Shown piece after piece: positions 33,417-46,056 of a DNA stretch of 64,000 nt. The translations under genes were made by a program, and so were the position numbers. Each line of letters begins with the position of its first letter. Within the stretch, counting starts at the first letter, position 1. Below the pieces are notes generated by a model, which was not told where the DNA came from, did no database searches, and worked only from the letters and a program-made list of their open reading frames with translations. Origin of the DNA: Pseudobutyrivibrio xylanivorans (GTDB lineage: Bacteria; Bacillota; Clostridia; Lachnospirales; Lachnospiraceae); the NCBI RefSeq assembly GCF_008935055.1, contig NZ_CP043028.1:963901-1027900 (forward strand). Reading direction: 5' to 3'.

Positions 33417-34691
33417 TTATTTATTATTCATTTCGTTAAATTCTTTAACAAGATTTGCTTTTGAAGCAAGAGAACCACTACTAGCCTTTGCTCTAAACTC
33501 ATCAGCCTTAGCAAGAGCTTCTGCATTATCATTAACAAGATTTGCCTTCTCAGCCATAGTAGCAGTCTTTGTACTCATACGAGCAGCCTCATAAATCTGT
33601 GCTTGACGAATACCACGCTTTTCAGCCTTAGCAGCTGCCTTATCCTTATTCTTTTCAATGATACTCTCAAGATCAATCTTTTCAAAATGCTTATTTAAGA
33701 AATACTGCTGAATAACACGAACAACAGCACCAGCAATCCAGTAAAGGCCAAGACCTACAGGAACAGTAAAGCAAATGAAAAGTGACATAAGAGGCATCAT
33801 AAGATTCATAGTCTTCATTTGCTGAGCCATCTGCTCTGACTGACCCTCAGTAGACTGTGGAGTAAGTTTAATATTTAACATCTGTGTTAAATAAGAGCAT
33901 ACTGGAATAAGCAAAGCACAAATAATAAGACCAAAATTCTTTGATGAAGATGCCCAACCATCTTTAATAAGATTAAGTGGAGTATCTGAAATATTAAGAA
34001 TGAATAAATAATTAATCTTCTCAAGCTTAGCAACTACAGTATCAACAGATGATGCCAAGTCAGGAAAATTAGATGTAATTGCTTCCCATCCAGAAGTTGG
34101 AAGCTTATAAAGTACATCAATAATAGAATCAGAAATAACTGAAGTATCACTACCTGTAAAGGTAGGCTTAAGATTCTTAATACCAGACTCATCAAATATG
34201 TTCTGCATAGTATTAGCAAAACCATCTGTTGACATAATGCCATTTACCAAATCTGTAAATATATTTTTAACAGAAGAAATGTAAGCTGGAACATTATAAA
34301 AAACACGATAAAGTGCAAAAAGAATAGGCATCTGGATTAACATATAAATACAGCTACCTGTAGGTGAAATACCGTATTTATCATAAAGTGCCTGAGTCTC
34401 ACTCTGCTGTGCCTGCATAGAGGCCTGATCCTTTTTACCCTTATACTTATCCTGAATAGCCTTCATTTCAGGCTGCATCTTACGCTGTAATACAGCAAAC
34501 TTCTGCTGCTTGTAGGTAAGAGGAAACATACAAAGATAAATAAAGAAAGTAAAAATAATGATAGTAAGAGCTATATTCTCAATACCGATAGATGCAAGAA
34601 GAATATAAATCTTATCCATAAACCATCCGAGAACCTTTGCGATAGGTCCAAGAATTGAACCGTCATATGCGGTTAAAAAAAGTTCGCTCAA
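33417..34691 (-). CDS. yidC: Membrane protein insertase YidC/OxaA
   Basis: The 424-residue protein has the Oxa1/YidC core. A first transmembrane region (about 40-62) is followed by PLTYKQQKFAVLQRKMQPEMKAIQDKYKGK (cytosolic basic loop). Three more helices include LIQMPILFALYRVFYNVPAY and LFICFTVPVGLGLYWIAGAVVRVIQQYFLN. The extracytoplasmic loop between helices is unusually long (about 150-235) for the Gram-positive type. No lipobox is visible. It inserts membrane proteins with or without Sec and lies between yidD and khpB. Confidence 0.95.
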   Translation of the reverse strand: MSELFLTAYDGSILGPIAKVLGWFMDKIYILLASIGIENIALTIIIFTFFIYLCMFPLTYKQQKFAVLQRKMQPEMKAIQDKYKGKKDQASMQAQQSETQALYDKYGISPTGSCIYMLIQMPILFALYRVFYNVPAYISSVKNIFTDLVNGIMSTDGFANTMQNIFDESGIKNLKPTFTGSDTSVISDSIIDVLYKLPTSGWEAITSNFPDLASSVDTVVAKLEKINYLFILNISDTPLNLIKDGWASSSKNFGLIICALLIPVCSYLTQMLNIKLTPQSTEGQSEQMAQQMKTMNLMMPLMSLFICFTVPVGLGLYWIAGAVVRVIQQYFLNKHFEKIDLESIIEKNKDKAAAKAEKRGIRQAQIYEAARMSTKTATMAEKANLVNDNAEALAKADEFRAKASSGSLASKANLVKEFNEMNNK

Positions 34692-34706
34692 TGTAAAACC
34701 TCCAGT

Positions 34707-34919
34707 TTATGGAACTGGATCATATCCACCATGTGAAAAAGGATTACAACGAACAATTCGCCATAAGGCTAAAGTACCACCTTTAATTGCGCCGTACTTT
34801 TGAACAGCCTGCAAACCGTAATTTGAACAGGATGGACAATAAGGACATTTAGTTCTTTTCATTGGAGATATATATTTTTGATAAAACCTAATTAAAAATA
34901 TAAATAGTCTCTTCAACAT
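34707..34919 (-). CDS. yidD: Membrane protein insertion efficiency factor YidD
   Basis: The 70-residue protein shows the YidD pattern: [38 protein letters not shown], then [14 protein letters not shown]. The N-terminal helix is amphipathic and membrane-associated. It helps YidC-dependent insertion and sits between rnpA and yidC in the usual order. Confidence 0.96.
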   Translation of the reverse strand: MLKRLFIFLIRFYQKYISPMKRTKCPYCPSCSNYGLQAVQKYGAIKGGTLALWRIVRCNPFSHGGYDPVP

Positions 34920-34951
34920 ACTAATTCAACATAATGGAATGACAATTCCAA

Positions 34952-35290
34952 TTATTTTCGAGTTACCTTATGAAGATTTGCAAGATGAAGCAAAGATTTT
35001 TGTATCTCATCGAAATTAGCAGAAGCTGCGGCTTCTCTTACAACGACTACAATGTCCAAACCACTATTGAACATCTCTTCATTTAGTCTATAACTTTCTC
35101 TTATCAGTCTCGTCAAATGATGTCTAACTACCGAATTTCCAACCTTTTTACTAACAGAAATTCCAATGCGATTTCGATCTGTATTATTATGGTAAATGTA
35201 CATAACAAGCTGTCGATTAGCTTTTGACACACCTCTTCTGTACACCTGAGTGAAGTCTTTATTCTTTTTTAACGATTCACTAAATTCCAT
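34952..35290 (-). CDS. rnpA: Ribonuclease P protein component
   Basis: The 112-residue basic protein has the RnpA core NRIGISVSKKVGNSVVRHHLTRLIRESYR, the RNR-type motif that binds the RNase P RNA, with FTQVYRRGVSKANRQLVMYIY upstream. It is 48 bases after rpmH. A hairpin between the two genes (about 35321-35339) could limit read-through. Confidence 0.97.
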   Translation of the reverse strand: MEFSESLKKNKDFTQVYRRGVSKANRQLVMYIYHNNTDRNRIGISVSKKVGNSVVRHHLTRLIRESYRLNEEMFNSGLDIVVVVREAAASANFDEIQKSLLHLANLHKVTRK

Positions 35291-35338
35291 AACAAATATT
35301 TTCCTTTAAATAGAAAGAAAGACCACATGGTCTGTGGC

Positions 35339-35473
35339 CTAAGCTGATAATTTCTTTCTTCCTTTTGCACGTCTAGCTGCAAGAACCTTACGTCCGCCTG
35401 CTGTGCTCATTCTAGATCTAAATCCATGAACTTTGGATCTCTGTCTCTTTTTTGGTTGATATGTCATCTTCAT
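35339..35473 (-). CDS. rpmH: Large ribosomal subunit protein bL34
   Basis: The 44-residue product, translated by hand, reads [20 protein letters not shown], then [20 protein letters not shown], then KLSA, the canonical L34 sequence. AGGAGGT lies 8-9 bases before the ATG. It is the first gene of the leftward rpmH-rnpA-yidD-yidC-khpB unit next to the origin. Confidence 0.98.
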   Translation of the reverse strand: MKMTYQPKKRQRSKVHGFRSRMSTAGGRKVLAARRAKGRKKLSA

Positions 35474-35513
35474 AATATATCCACCTCCTCTTTATGAGAA
35501 AACATCAGTTGAA

Positions 35514-35542
35514 ATTATAAAGGCAAAAGCCCATAAAGTCAA
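35514..35542 (-). promoter_or_regulatory. Promoter of rpmH
   Basis: On the minus strand TTGACT (35537-35542) and a consensus TATAAT (35514-35519) are exactly 17 bp apart. Transcription would start about 35 bases upstream of rpmH. Confidence 0.8.
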
Positions 35543-35574
35543 TAAATTTTCGATTATTTCTATATTTAATTACC

Positions 35575-35936
35575 TGTGGATAACTAGAAAACACAATATC
35601 TTAAAGAGAATAATAAATCTAAATACTAAATATTGTGTTCAAAAGCAAAAAAAATTATATAACTTATCTACAAGCTGTGGAAAACTATGTGGATAAATGT
35701 TTAAAAACTAAAAGTTATCAACATTACAAATATAAAACTAGCCAAAAATAAGGGGATAAACCGGTTGAAAATGTTAATACCCACATGTGGATAAAAAATA
35801 AGACATTTTCTATAGGCTCAAATTCAAAAAATAAGACATTTTACGCTTTAAACAATCCCCTACACGATTTAAGACTTATTATTGCTAAAATGCCTTGTTT
35901 AGTTTAGAATATTAAATAGTTTAAAATTGTGGATAA
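35575..35936. other. oriC: oriC region, DnaA-box cluster upstream of dnaA
   Basis: The rpmH-dnaA gap carries perfect TGTGGATAA boxes at 35575, 35688, 35786 and 35928, with TTATCAACA at 35715, TTATCTACA at 35664 and TGTGGAAAA at 35676. The first four share the same orientation. The DNA between is very AT-rich. With the dnaA-dnaN cluster at 37346-37532 this forms a bipartite origin like that of Bacillus. Gene direction switches here: minus strand to the left, plus strand to the right. Confidence 0.93.
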
Positions 35937-35948
35937 AAAGGATTTTAT

Positions 35949-37334
35949 ATGGAAGAAATTGTTAAAAAATGGGACGAGATACTTACCTATTTAAAAAATG
36001 AATACGCTATCACGGATGTTTCTTATGATTCTTGGATTAAACCTCTTGAATTATTTCAAATAGAAGATAACAAACTCTATCTTACATACAGTGGTGATCA
36101 AAATACTATGACTTTAGGATATGTCACCAGAAAATATGCTACACCACTTAAAGTAACAATAGCAGAAATTACTGGCATTCAGTTCGATGAAATCTTAGTT
36201 ATATCTCAAGACAATGCAAATCAAATTAAAAAAGAAAAAAATGTAGGACGTATTGATTTAGAAGAAGTTAACACCTTTGAAGAAAGGCGAATGGCTAATT
36301 CTACTATTAATTCAAAATATACATTTGATAATTTTGTCGTTGGTAGAAACAACAGATTCGCACAGACAGCAGCTCTTGCAGTAGCCGAGTCACCTGGAGA
36401 GTTCTATAATCCTCTGTATATATATGGAGGACCTGGACTTGGAAAAACTCACTTGATGCAGGCTATTGGAAACTATATTGAGAGTCAAAATCCAAATTCT
36501 CATATATTATATGTAACTTCAGAGGAATTCACTAACGAAGTTATCGAGAACATGAGAACCAACAATAATGCAACAGCAATGCAGCGTTTTAGAGATAAGT
36601 ATCGTACTGTAGATGTTTTAATGGTTGATGATATTCAATTTATTATAGGAAAGGAAGCAACTCAGGAAGAGTTTTTCCATACTTTCAATGCCCTTCATGC
36701 AATGGGCAAACAAATTGTAATTTCATCAGATAAACCACCAAAAGATATGGAAACACTTGATGACCGTTTCAAATCCCGATTTGATATGGGCCTTATGGCC
36801 GATATTGGATACCCAGATTATGAAACACGTATGGCCATCCTTAATAAAAAGATTGAAGATAAACACTTTAATCTTGATGAATCTATCAGAAAATATATTG
36901 CTGAGAACATTCAATCAAACATTAGAGAAATTGAAGGAGCTTTAAACAAACTTATAGCATTCTCTCGTCTTGAGAAAATAGATATTACAATGGAAATAGC
37001 TGAGAGAGAATTACAGAATTTCATTTCTCCAAATGTTTCAAGAGAAATTACACCTCAGCTTATAATAGAAGTTGTTTCAGAGCATTTTAATCTTACAGTA
37101 GACCAGATGGCATCAAAGAATAGATCAAGTAATGTTGCAAGACCTAGACAAATAGCCATGTATCTATGTAATACAATGACTGATTCTTCTTTACAGGCAA
37201 TTGGACTTCTTCTAGGAGGCCGTGATCATTCAACAATTATTCACGGAGCAAATAAAATAGGTGAAGAAATTGAAAAGGATGAAACCACAAAGAACCTGGT
37301 AGAAACAATCAAAAAGAAAATCAATCCAAATTAA
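35949..37334 (+). CDS. dnaA: Chromosomal replication initiator DnaA
   Basis: The 461-residue protein has all four DnaA domains: N-terminal interaction domain (1-90), a linker, the AAA+ domain (NPLYIYGGPGLGKTHLMQAI Walker A, DVLMVDDIQFI Walker B, DDRFKSRFDMGL) and the DNA-binding domain with VARPRQIAMYL and GGRDHSTIIHG (the box-recognition motif). The start has AAAGGA. It is the first gene of the rightward dnaA-dnaN-yaaA-recF-gyrBA cluster and has a DnaA box 13 bases upstream of its ATG, suggesting autoregulation. Confidence 0.99.
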   Translation: MEEIVKKWDEILTYLKNEYAITDVSYDSWIKPLELFQIEDNKLYLTYSGDQNTMTLGYVTRKYATPLKVTIAEITGIQFDEILVISQDNANQIKKEKNVGRIDLEEVNTFEERRMANSTINSKYTFDNFVVGRNNRFAQTAALAVAESPGEFYNPLYIYGGPGLGKTHLMQAIGNYIESQNPNSHILYVTSEEFTNEVIENMRTNNNATAMQRFRDKYRTVDVLMVDDIQFIIGKEATQEEFFHTFNALHAMGKQIVISSDKPPKDMETLDDRFKSRFDMGLMADIGYPDYETRMAILNKKIEDKHFNLDESIRKYIAENIQSNIREIEGALNKLIAFSRLEKIDITMEIAERELQNFISPNVSREITPQLIIEVVSEHFNLTVDQMASKNRSSNVARPRQIAMYLCNTMTDSSLQAIGLLLGGRDHSTIIHGANKIGEEIEKDETTKNLVETIKKKINPN

Positions 37335-37603
37335 TGTGTAAAACCTGTTGATAAGTCTATTAATAACCTGTTAAAAGCATGTTAATGAATAGAGGATAAA
37401 TTTAATAGTTCAAAATTCTGACAATTTTTGTTCACATTTTATCCATACATTATCAATAATAAATTCACACTTTTTTTCGAGTTTTCTTTTCATGTTTTAC
37501 GTGTAAATACTGATGTTTCACAGTTATCTACAAATCCACAACCTATAAGAAGAATACTTAGAAAATATATTTTATTTATTTTTTTAGAAAGGGAGCAATC
37601 ATA
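37335..37603. other. dnaA-dnaN intergenic origin part with candidate unwinding element
   Basis: This 269-bp gap has DnaA-box-like sites TGTTGATAA (37346), TTATCCATA (37439), TTATCAATA (37450) and TTATCTACA (37524). They are followed by an AT-only tract around 37560-37590 (AAAATATATTTTATTTATTT). In Bacillus the unwinding region lies in the same place, so this is the likely DNA unwinding element. No gene is present. Confidence 0.7.
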
Positions 37604-38719
37604 ATGAAAATCACTTGTCAAACCGCCGATTTACTTAAAGGTGTTAATATTGTATCAAAAGCAGTTCCAACCAAAACAACAATGGCTATTCTTGAATGCA
37701 TTCTTATAGATGCATCTTCTGGAGAAATTAAGCTCACTGCTAATGATATGGAAATTGGAATCGAAACTATTGTCGAAGGTTCTATTTTAGAAAGAGGAAT
37801 CATTGCACTTGATGCAAAGAAATTCTCTGAAATCGTTAGAAAGCTTCCTAAGAATGAAGTTACTATAGAAACAGATTCTACATTTAAAACTTCTATAACA
37901 TGCGAAAAGGCTAAATTTGATATTATTGGAAAATCTGGAGAGGACTTCTCTTATATTCCTAATCCTAATAGAAATCAGCCAATTATTATTTCACAGTTTA
38001 CACTTAGAGAAATTATTAGCAAAACTATTTTCTCTGTTGCTGATAATGAAAATAATAAAATGATGACTGGTGAGCTTTTAGAAATTAGAAATAATAAGCT
38101 TAAGGTCGTAGCTCTTGATGGACATAGAGTTTCAATCAGAAACGTTGATTTGAAAAATGAAACTAATGATGTTAAGGTTGTTGTTCCAAAGAAGACTCTA
38201 AATGAAATAATAAAAATCATTGATGGTGGTGTTGATGATATAGTAAACATTTTCGTTACAGAAAACCACATTATTTTTGAATTCGATCAGACTACAGTCG
38301 TTTCTCGTATCATTGAAGGTGAATATTTCAAGATTGAGCAGATGCTTTCTGCAGACTACGAGACAAAAATCAAAATTAATAAAAAAGAATTCTTTGATTG
38401 TATAGATAGAGCTACTATCCTTGTTAATGAAGGACAAAAAATGCCTATTATTGTTAATACTTCAGAGAATACAATGTCAATTTCTATTTCATCATTCATT
38501 GGTTCTATGAATGAAAGCATTGATATTGTTAAAGAGGGCAAAGATGTTATGATTGGTTTTAATCCTAAATTTGTAATGGATGCCCTCAGAGCAATTGATG
38601 ATGAGGAAATCAGTCTTTATATGCTTAATGCCAAGAGTCCATGCTTCATTAAGGCAGACGATGGTTCATACATTTATATAGTTCTTCCAGTAAACTTTAA
38701 TAATCCTGGAGCAAACTAG
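37604..38719 (+). CDS. dnaN: DNA polymerase III beta sliding clamp
   Basis: The 371-residue protein starts MKITCQTADLLKGVNIVSKA and has the three-domain clamp pattern with AILECILIDASSGEIKLTANDMEIGIE and a C-terminal YIVLPVNFNN. The homodimer encircles DNA and tethers polymerase. An AAAGGGAG site precedes the ATG. It is the second gene of the origin cluster. Confidence 0.98.
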   Translation: MKITCQTADLLKGVNIVSKAVPTKTTMAILECILIDASSGEIKLTANDMEIGIETIVEGSILERGIIALDAKKFSEIVRKLPKNEVTIETDSTFKTSITCEKAKFDIIGKSGEDFSYIPNPNRNQPIIISQFTLREIISKTIFSVADNENNKMMTGELLEIRNNKLKVVALDGHRVSIRNVDLKNETNDVKVVVPKKTLNEIIKIIDGGVDDIVNIFVTENHIIFEFDQTTVVSRIIEGEYFKIEQMLSADYETKIKINKKEFFDCIDRATILVNEGQKMPIIVNTSENTMSISISSFIGSMNESIDIVKEGKDVMIGFNPKFVMDALRAIDDEEISLYMLNAKSPCFIKADDGSYIYIVLPVNFNNPGAN

Positions 38720-38729
38720 GAGTAATCAA

Positions 38730-38934
38730 ATGGAAAATATTCAGATTAGAGATGAATTTATAAAGCTTGGTCAGCTTCTTAAGCTTGCAAATCTTGTAGA
38801 ATCAGGTGCAATGGCTAAAGAAGTTATTGAGGACGGGCTTGTAAAATATAATGGTGAAGTTGAAACTCACCGCGGAAAAAAAGTTTATCCTGGTGATGTT
38901 GTGGAATTTAATGGAGAAAGCGTAACAGTTACTA

Positions 38935-38945
<11 letters not shown>
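38730..38945 (+). CDS. yaaA: S4-domain RNA-binding protein YaaA
   Basis: The 71-residue protein is a stand-alone S4 domain: IKLGQLLKLANLVESGAMAKEVIEDGLVKYNGEVETHRGKKVYPGD. In Bacillus YaaA/RlbA lies in the same place between dnaN and recF and is linked to ribosome assembly. It overlaps the recF start. Confidence 0.94.
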
Positions 38946-41956
<3,011 letters not shown>

Positions 41957-41965
41957 AGGAATATA

Positions 41966-44500
41966 ATGGACGATAAAATTTTTGATAACATTCATGATGT
42001 TGATCTAAAAGAAACAATGGAAACCTCCTACATCGATTATGCCATGAGCGTTATTGCTTCACGTGCTCTTCCAGATGTAAGAGATGGTTTAAAGCCAGTT
42101 CAGCGTAGAGTGCTCTTCTCTATGATTGAGCTTAACAATGGTCCCGACAAGCCACACAGAAAATGTGCTCGTATTGTCGGTGATACCATGGGTAAGTATC
42201 ACCCTCATGGTGATAGTTCTATTTACGGAGCTCTTGTTAATATGGCTCAGGAATGGAACACTCGATACCCTCTTGTTGATGGTCATGGAAACTTTGGTTC
42301 TGAAGACGGCGATGGCGCAGCTGCCATGCGATATACTGAGGCACGTCTTTCAAAGATTTCAATGACAATGTTTGGTATCAATTACAAGGATGACAAGTTC
42401 ACCACTGGTAAGGATATCGATATGGATGGCGTTGATTTTATGCCAAACTTTGATGAGACTGAGAAAGAGCCTACTGTTCTTCCAGCTCGTTATCCAAACC
42501 TTCTTGTAAATGGTACTACTGGTATCGCAGTAGGAATGGCTACTAATATTCCACCACACAATCTTCGTGAGGTAATTGGTGCAGTTAATAAAATCATCGA
42601 TAATCAGGTTGAAGAAGATAGAGATACAGAAATAGATGAGCTTCTTGATATTGTAAAGGGACCTGACTTTCCAACAGGTGGAGTTATTCTTGGAAAAGCA
42701 GGAATTGAAGAGGCATATCGCACTGGTCGTGCAAAAATCCGAGTTCGTGCGGTTTCTGAAATTGAGCCAATGGACAATGGTAAGAACAGAATCGTTGTTA
42801 CCGAGCTTCCATACATGGTTAATAAAGCAAGACTTATCGAAAATATTGCTAAGCTTGTTAAAGATAAAAAGATTGATGGAATTACAGACCTTCGTGATGA
42901 GTCATCACGTGAAGGAATCCGTGTTTGTATTGAACTTCGTCGTGACGTAAATCCAAACATCATTTTAAATCAGCTATACAAGCACACACAATTGCAGGAT
43001 ACTTTCGGTGTTATCATGCTTGCACTTGTGAATAATCAACCAAAGATTCTCAATCTTAAGCAAATGCTTAAGCATTACCTAGATCATCAAAAGGATGTTG
43101 TTACACGTCGTACAAAGTATGAGCTTAACAAGGCTGAGGAGCGTGCTCACATCTTAGAGGGCTTGCTTATTGCACTTGATAATATCGATGAAGTAATTCA
43201 AATTATACGTAGTTCAGCAGATGTAAACACTGCGAAGGCTACATTGATGGAGCGCTTTGGTCTTTCAGAGGCACAGGCTCAGGCAATTGTAGATATGCGT
43301 CTTCGTGCTCTCACAGGTTTGGAGCGTGACAAGATTCAGCAGGAATATGATGATTTACAGATTCTTATTGGAAAGTTAAAAGCAATCTTGGGTGACGAAA
43401 AGATTCTTCTTGGTGTAATCAAGACAGAAATTACAGAAATTGCAGATAAGTATGGCGATGACAGACGCACTGAAATTGGATTTGATGAGTTTGATATCAG
43501 CATGGAGGATATGATTCCTGTAACCAATACAGTTGTTACATTCACAAAGCTTGGTTATATCAAGCGTATGAATGAAGATAACTTCAAGGCTCAGCACAGA
43601 GGTGGCAAGGGAATTAAGGGTATGGAGACAATTGATGAAGATTACGTTACCGAAATGCTCATGATGTCATCTCATGACTACCTGCTCTTCTTCACAAATA
43701 AGGGACGAGTATACAGAATTAAAGCATACGAGATTCCAGAATCAAGCCGAACAAGCCGAGGAATTGCAATTGTTAATATTCTTCAGCTTCAGCCAGATGA
43801 AAAAATTACTGCCATGATTCCAATTGAGGATTATCATGAGGATAAATATCTCTTCATGGCTACAGCAGATGGCTTCGTTAAGAAGACAAAGATTACTGAA
43901 TATGACAACATTCGTAAGAATGGCCTTACAGCAATCAGTCTTCGTGATGATGATACTCTTATCGAGGTTAAGCTTACTGATGGTGATGAAGATGTAATCA
44001 TGGTTACAAAATACGGTCAGGCAATTCGATTCAGCGAGACAGAGGTTCGTCCAACTGGTCGTGCTACCATGGGTGTTATTGGAATGAACCTTTCAGCTGA
44101 TGATGTCATTATTGGAATGCAGCTTATTTCTCAGGGTGAAAGCCTTATGACTGTTTCTGAAAATGGACTTGGAAAGTGCACTCTTATGACTGAGTTTAAC
44201 ACAATCCACCGTGGTGGTAAGGGTGTTAAGTGCTACAAGATTACAGAGAAAACTGGAAATCTTATCGGCGCTAAGGCTGTTGAAAGAGATGATGAGGTAA
44301 TGCTTATCAATACAGCTGGAACAATTATCAGAATTGAAGTTGCAGGTACTGCTCTTCTTAGCAGAATTACCTCTGGAGTTAAGTTAATCGATCTTAAAGA
44401 AAATACTAAACTTATTAGTATTGCAAAAGTACGAAAAAGTGATACAATACTTTCAGAAGAGGTTGAAGAATTAAATGAAGGTTCAACAACCGAATCATAA
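41966..44500 (+). CDS. gyrA: DNA gyrase subunit A
   Basis: The 844-residue protein has SYIDYAMSVIASRALPDVRDGLKPVQRR, catalytic Tyr123 in AAAMRYTEARLSKI, GTTGIAVGMATNIPPHN and six C-terminal blades (e.g. AQHRGGKGIKGM, the GyrA box). Two features stand out. About 12 extra residues follow the catalytic tyrosine (around 135-155, FGINYKDDKFTTGKDIDMDG) relative to E. coli GyrA. In the quinolone region HPHGDSSIYGAL, Ser is kept at E. coli position 83 but Gly is at position 87. A terminator follows. Confidence 0.99.
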   Translation: MDDKIFDNIHDVDLKETMETSYIDYAMSVIASRALPDVRDGLKPVQRRVLFSMIELNNGPDKPHRKCARIVGDTMGKYHPHGDSSIYGALVNMAQEWNTRYPLVDGHGNFGSEDGDGAAAMRYTEARLSKISMTMFGINYKDDKFTTGKDIDMDGVDFMPNFDETEKEPTVLPARYPNLLVNGTTGIAVGMATNIPPHNLREVIGAVNKIIDNQVEEDRDTEIDELLDIVKGPDFPTGGVILGKAGIEEAYRTGRAKIRVRAVSEIEPMDNGKNRIVVTELPYMVNKARLIENIAKLVKDKKIDGITDLRDESSREGIRVCIELRRDVNPNIILNQLYKHTQLQDTFGVIMLALVNNQPKILNLKQMLKHYLDHQKDVVTRRTKYELNKAEERAHILEGLLIALDNIDEVIQIIRSSADVNTAKATLMERFGLSEAQAQAIVDMRLRALTGLERDKIQQEYDDLQILIGKLKAILGDEKILLGVIKTEITEIADKYGDDRRTEIGFDEFDISMEDMIPVTNTVVTFTKLGYIKRMNEDNFKAQHRGGKGIKGMETIDEDYVTEMLMMSSHDYLLFFTNKGRVYRIKAYEIPESSRTSRGIAIVNILQLQPDEKITAMIPIEDYHEDKYLFMATADGFVKKTKITEYDNIRKNGLTAISLRDDDTLIEVKLTDGDEDVIMVTKYGQAIRFSETEVRPTGRATMGVIGMNLSADDVIIGMQLISQGESLMTVSENGLGKCTLMTEFNTIHRGGKGVKCYKITEKTGNLIGAKAVERDDEVMLINTAGTIIRIEVAGTALLSRITSGVKLIDLKENTKLISIAKVRKSDTILSEEVEELNEGSTTES

Positions 44501-44518
44501 ATCACTTTTAATAGCAAT

Positions 44519-44552
44519 GGGGCTGTTATTTAGTAAATAGCAGTCCCTTTTA
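44519..44552 (+). terminator. Terminator of the dnaA-gyrA cluster
   Basis: GGGGCTGTTATTT and AAATAGCAGTCCC form a 12-13 bp stem with a short AGTA-type loop and one G-T pair, then TTTTATT, 19 bases after the gyrA stop. Confidence 0.9.
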
Positions 44553-44615
44553 TTAAAAGCTGTTACTTTAATAGTTTAAAGTAGCGTTAAATTAAAGTAT
44601 TAATGGGATATAGTA

Positions 44616-45458
44616 ATGAAGATAATAAGTACAGCAACAGTTGTAGAAAACGTAAAAGAGATGTGTATAAGAGCTAATCATTATCTTTCAGAAGATATGA
44701 ATTTAGCACTTAATAAAGCTGTTGATACAGAAAAATCAGAACTTGGAAAGAAAATTTTAAACCAGCTTCAAGAAAATCTTGAAATAGCTGATAAGGAACA
44801 GATTCCAATATGCCAGGATACAGGAATGGCAGTATTTTTTATAGAAGTTGGCCAAGACCTTCACATTGAAGGTGGACTTTTAACAGATGCTATAAACGAA
44901 GGTGTTCGACAAGGCTATACAGAAGGATATCTTAGAAAATCTGTTGTTGGGGATCCGATAGAAAGAATCAACACAAAAGACAACACACCAGCTATTATTC
45001 ACTATGATTTGGTTGCTGGTGATAGTCTTAAAATTACATTGGCACCAAAAGGATTTGGTTCAGAAAACATGAGTCGAATCTTTATGTTAAAGCCAGCTGA
45101 TGGCATCGAAGGAGTAAAAGAAGCAATTCTTACAGCTGTAAAAGAAGCAGGTCCAAATGCATGCCCACCAATGGTTGTGGGAGTAGGAATTGGTGGAACC
45201 TTTGAAAAATCAGCTCTTATGGCAAAAAAAGCTCTTACAAGAGAATTTTCAGAGCGTCAAAATATTCCTTGGGTTAAGGAATTAGAGGATGAAATGCTTG
45301 AAAAGATAAATAAGCTTGGCATTGGGCCAGGGGGACTAGGTGGCACTACTACTGCTCTTGCAGTAAATATTAATACTTATGCTACTCACATTGCTGGACT
45401 TCCAGTTGCAGTTAATATTTGCTGTCACGTAAATAGACATATTACGAGGAAACTATAA
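44616..45458 (+). CDS. Class I fumarate hydratase, alpha subunit
   Basis: The 280-residue protein matches the N-terminal half of iron-sulfur fumarase / L(+)-tartrate dehydratase: QIPICQDTGMAVFFIEVGQD, then GFGSENMSRIFMLKPADG, GPNACPPMVVGVGIGG and NICCHVNRH, with cysteines for a 4Fe-4S cluster. It forms a heterodimer with the following gene; the stop and start overlap (TAATG). The oxygen-sensitive enzyme converts fumarate and malate and suits a strict anaerobe. Tartrate dehydratase activity cannot be excluded. Confidence 0.93.
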   Translation: MKIISTATVVENVKEMCIRANHYLSEDMNLALNKAVDTEKSELGKKILNQLQENLEIADKEQIPICQDTGMAVFFIEVGQDLHIEGGLLTDAINEGVRQGYTEGYLRKSVVGDPIERINTKDNTPAIIHYDLVAGDSLKITLAPKGFGSENMSRIFMLKPADGIEGVKEAILTAVKEAGPNACPPMVVGVGIGGTFEKSALMAKKALTREFSERQNIPWVKELEDEMLEKINKLGIGPGGLGGTTTALAVNINTYATHIAGLPVAVNICCHVNRHITRKL

Positions 45459-46009
45459 TGGAGCAGAAAATACAAACACCAATCACATCAGAAATTACTT
45501 CAAAGCTTCATTCAGGAGATTATTGTTATATAAGCGGTGAAATTTATGTGGCAAGGGATGCAGCTCATAAAAGAATGAACGAAGCTCTAAATAAGGGAGA
45601 AGAACTTCCAATACCTATTGAAAATTGCACAATTTATTACATGGGTCCTTCACCAGCCAGAGATGGACGCCCAATAGGTTCAGCTGGACCTACAACTGCC
45701 AGCCGAATGGATAAATATGCACCGCGTTTATTAGATTTGGGCCTTAAGGCAATGATTGGAAAAGGTAAGCGTACACCAGAAGTTATTGAAGCAATTAAAC
45801 GAAACAATGGAGTTTATTTTGCAGCTGTTGGTGGTGCTGGGGCATTGCTTTCAAAATGTATCAAATCTTCAGAGGTTATCTGTTATGACGACCTTGGTGC
45901 AGAGGCAATAAGAAAGCTCTACGTAGAGGATTTTCCAGTAATTGTCGTGGTAGACTCGCAGGGAAATAACCTCTATGAGACAGCAATAAAAGAATTTAAT
46001 AGCCTATAA
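45458..46009 (+). CDS. Class I fumarate hydratase, beta subunit
   Basis: The 183-residue protein is the C-terminal partner: SGDYCYISGEIYVARDAAHKRMNEAL, IYYMGPSPARDGRPIGSAGPTTASRMDKYAP and GKGKRTPEVIEAIKRNNGVYF. In many bacteria the two parts are one fused chain; here they are split, as usual in Clostridia. It starts within the alpha-subunit stop codon. Confidence 0.94.
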   Translation: MEQKIQTPITSEITSKLHSGDYCYISGEIYVARDAAHKRMNEALNKGEELPIPIENCTIYYMGPSPARDGRPIGSAGPTTASRMDKYAPRLLDLGLKAMIGKGKRTPEVIEAIKRNNGVYFAAVGGAGALLSKCIKSSEVICYDDLGAEAIRKLYVEDFPVIVVVDSQGNNLYETAIKEFNSL

Positions 46010-46056
46010 AAATAGGTTTTTTAAAGAAAGAAATATTAGAAAAGGAGTTTAATGTT

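Noticed and set aside
35321-35339. Terminator between rpmH and rnpA
   Set aside because: A hairpin is present (CCACA/TGTGG) but the following sequence is only partly T-rich, and rpmH and rnpA are normally co-transcribed. At most it is a partial attenuator.
37493-37508. Third parS-like site (TGTTTTACGTGTAAAT)
   Set aside because: It has four mismatches to the 16-bp consensus, including positions important for ParB binding, so I do not call it a site.
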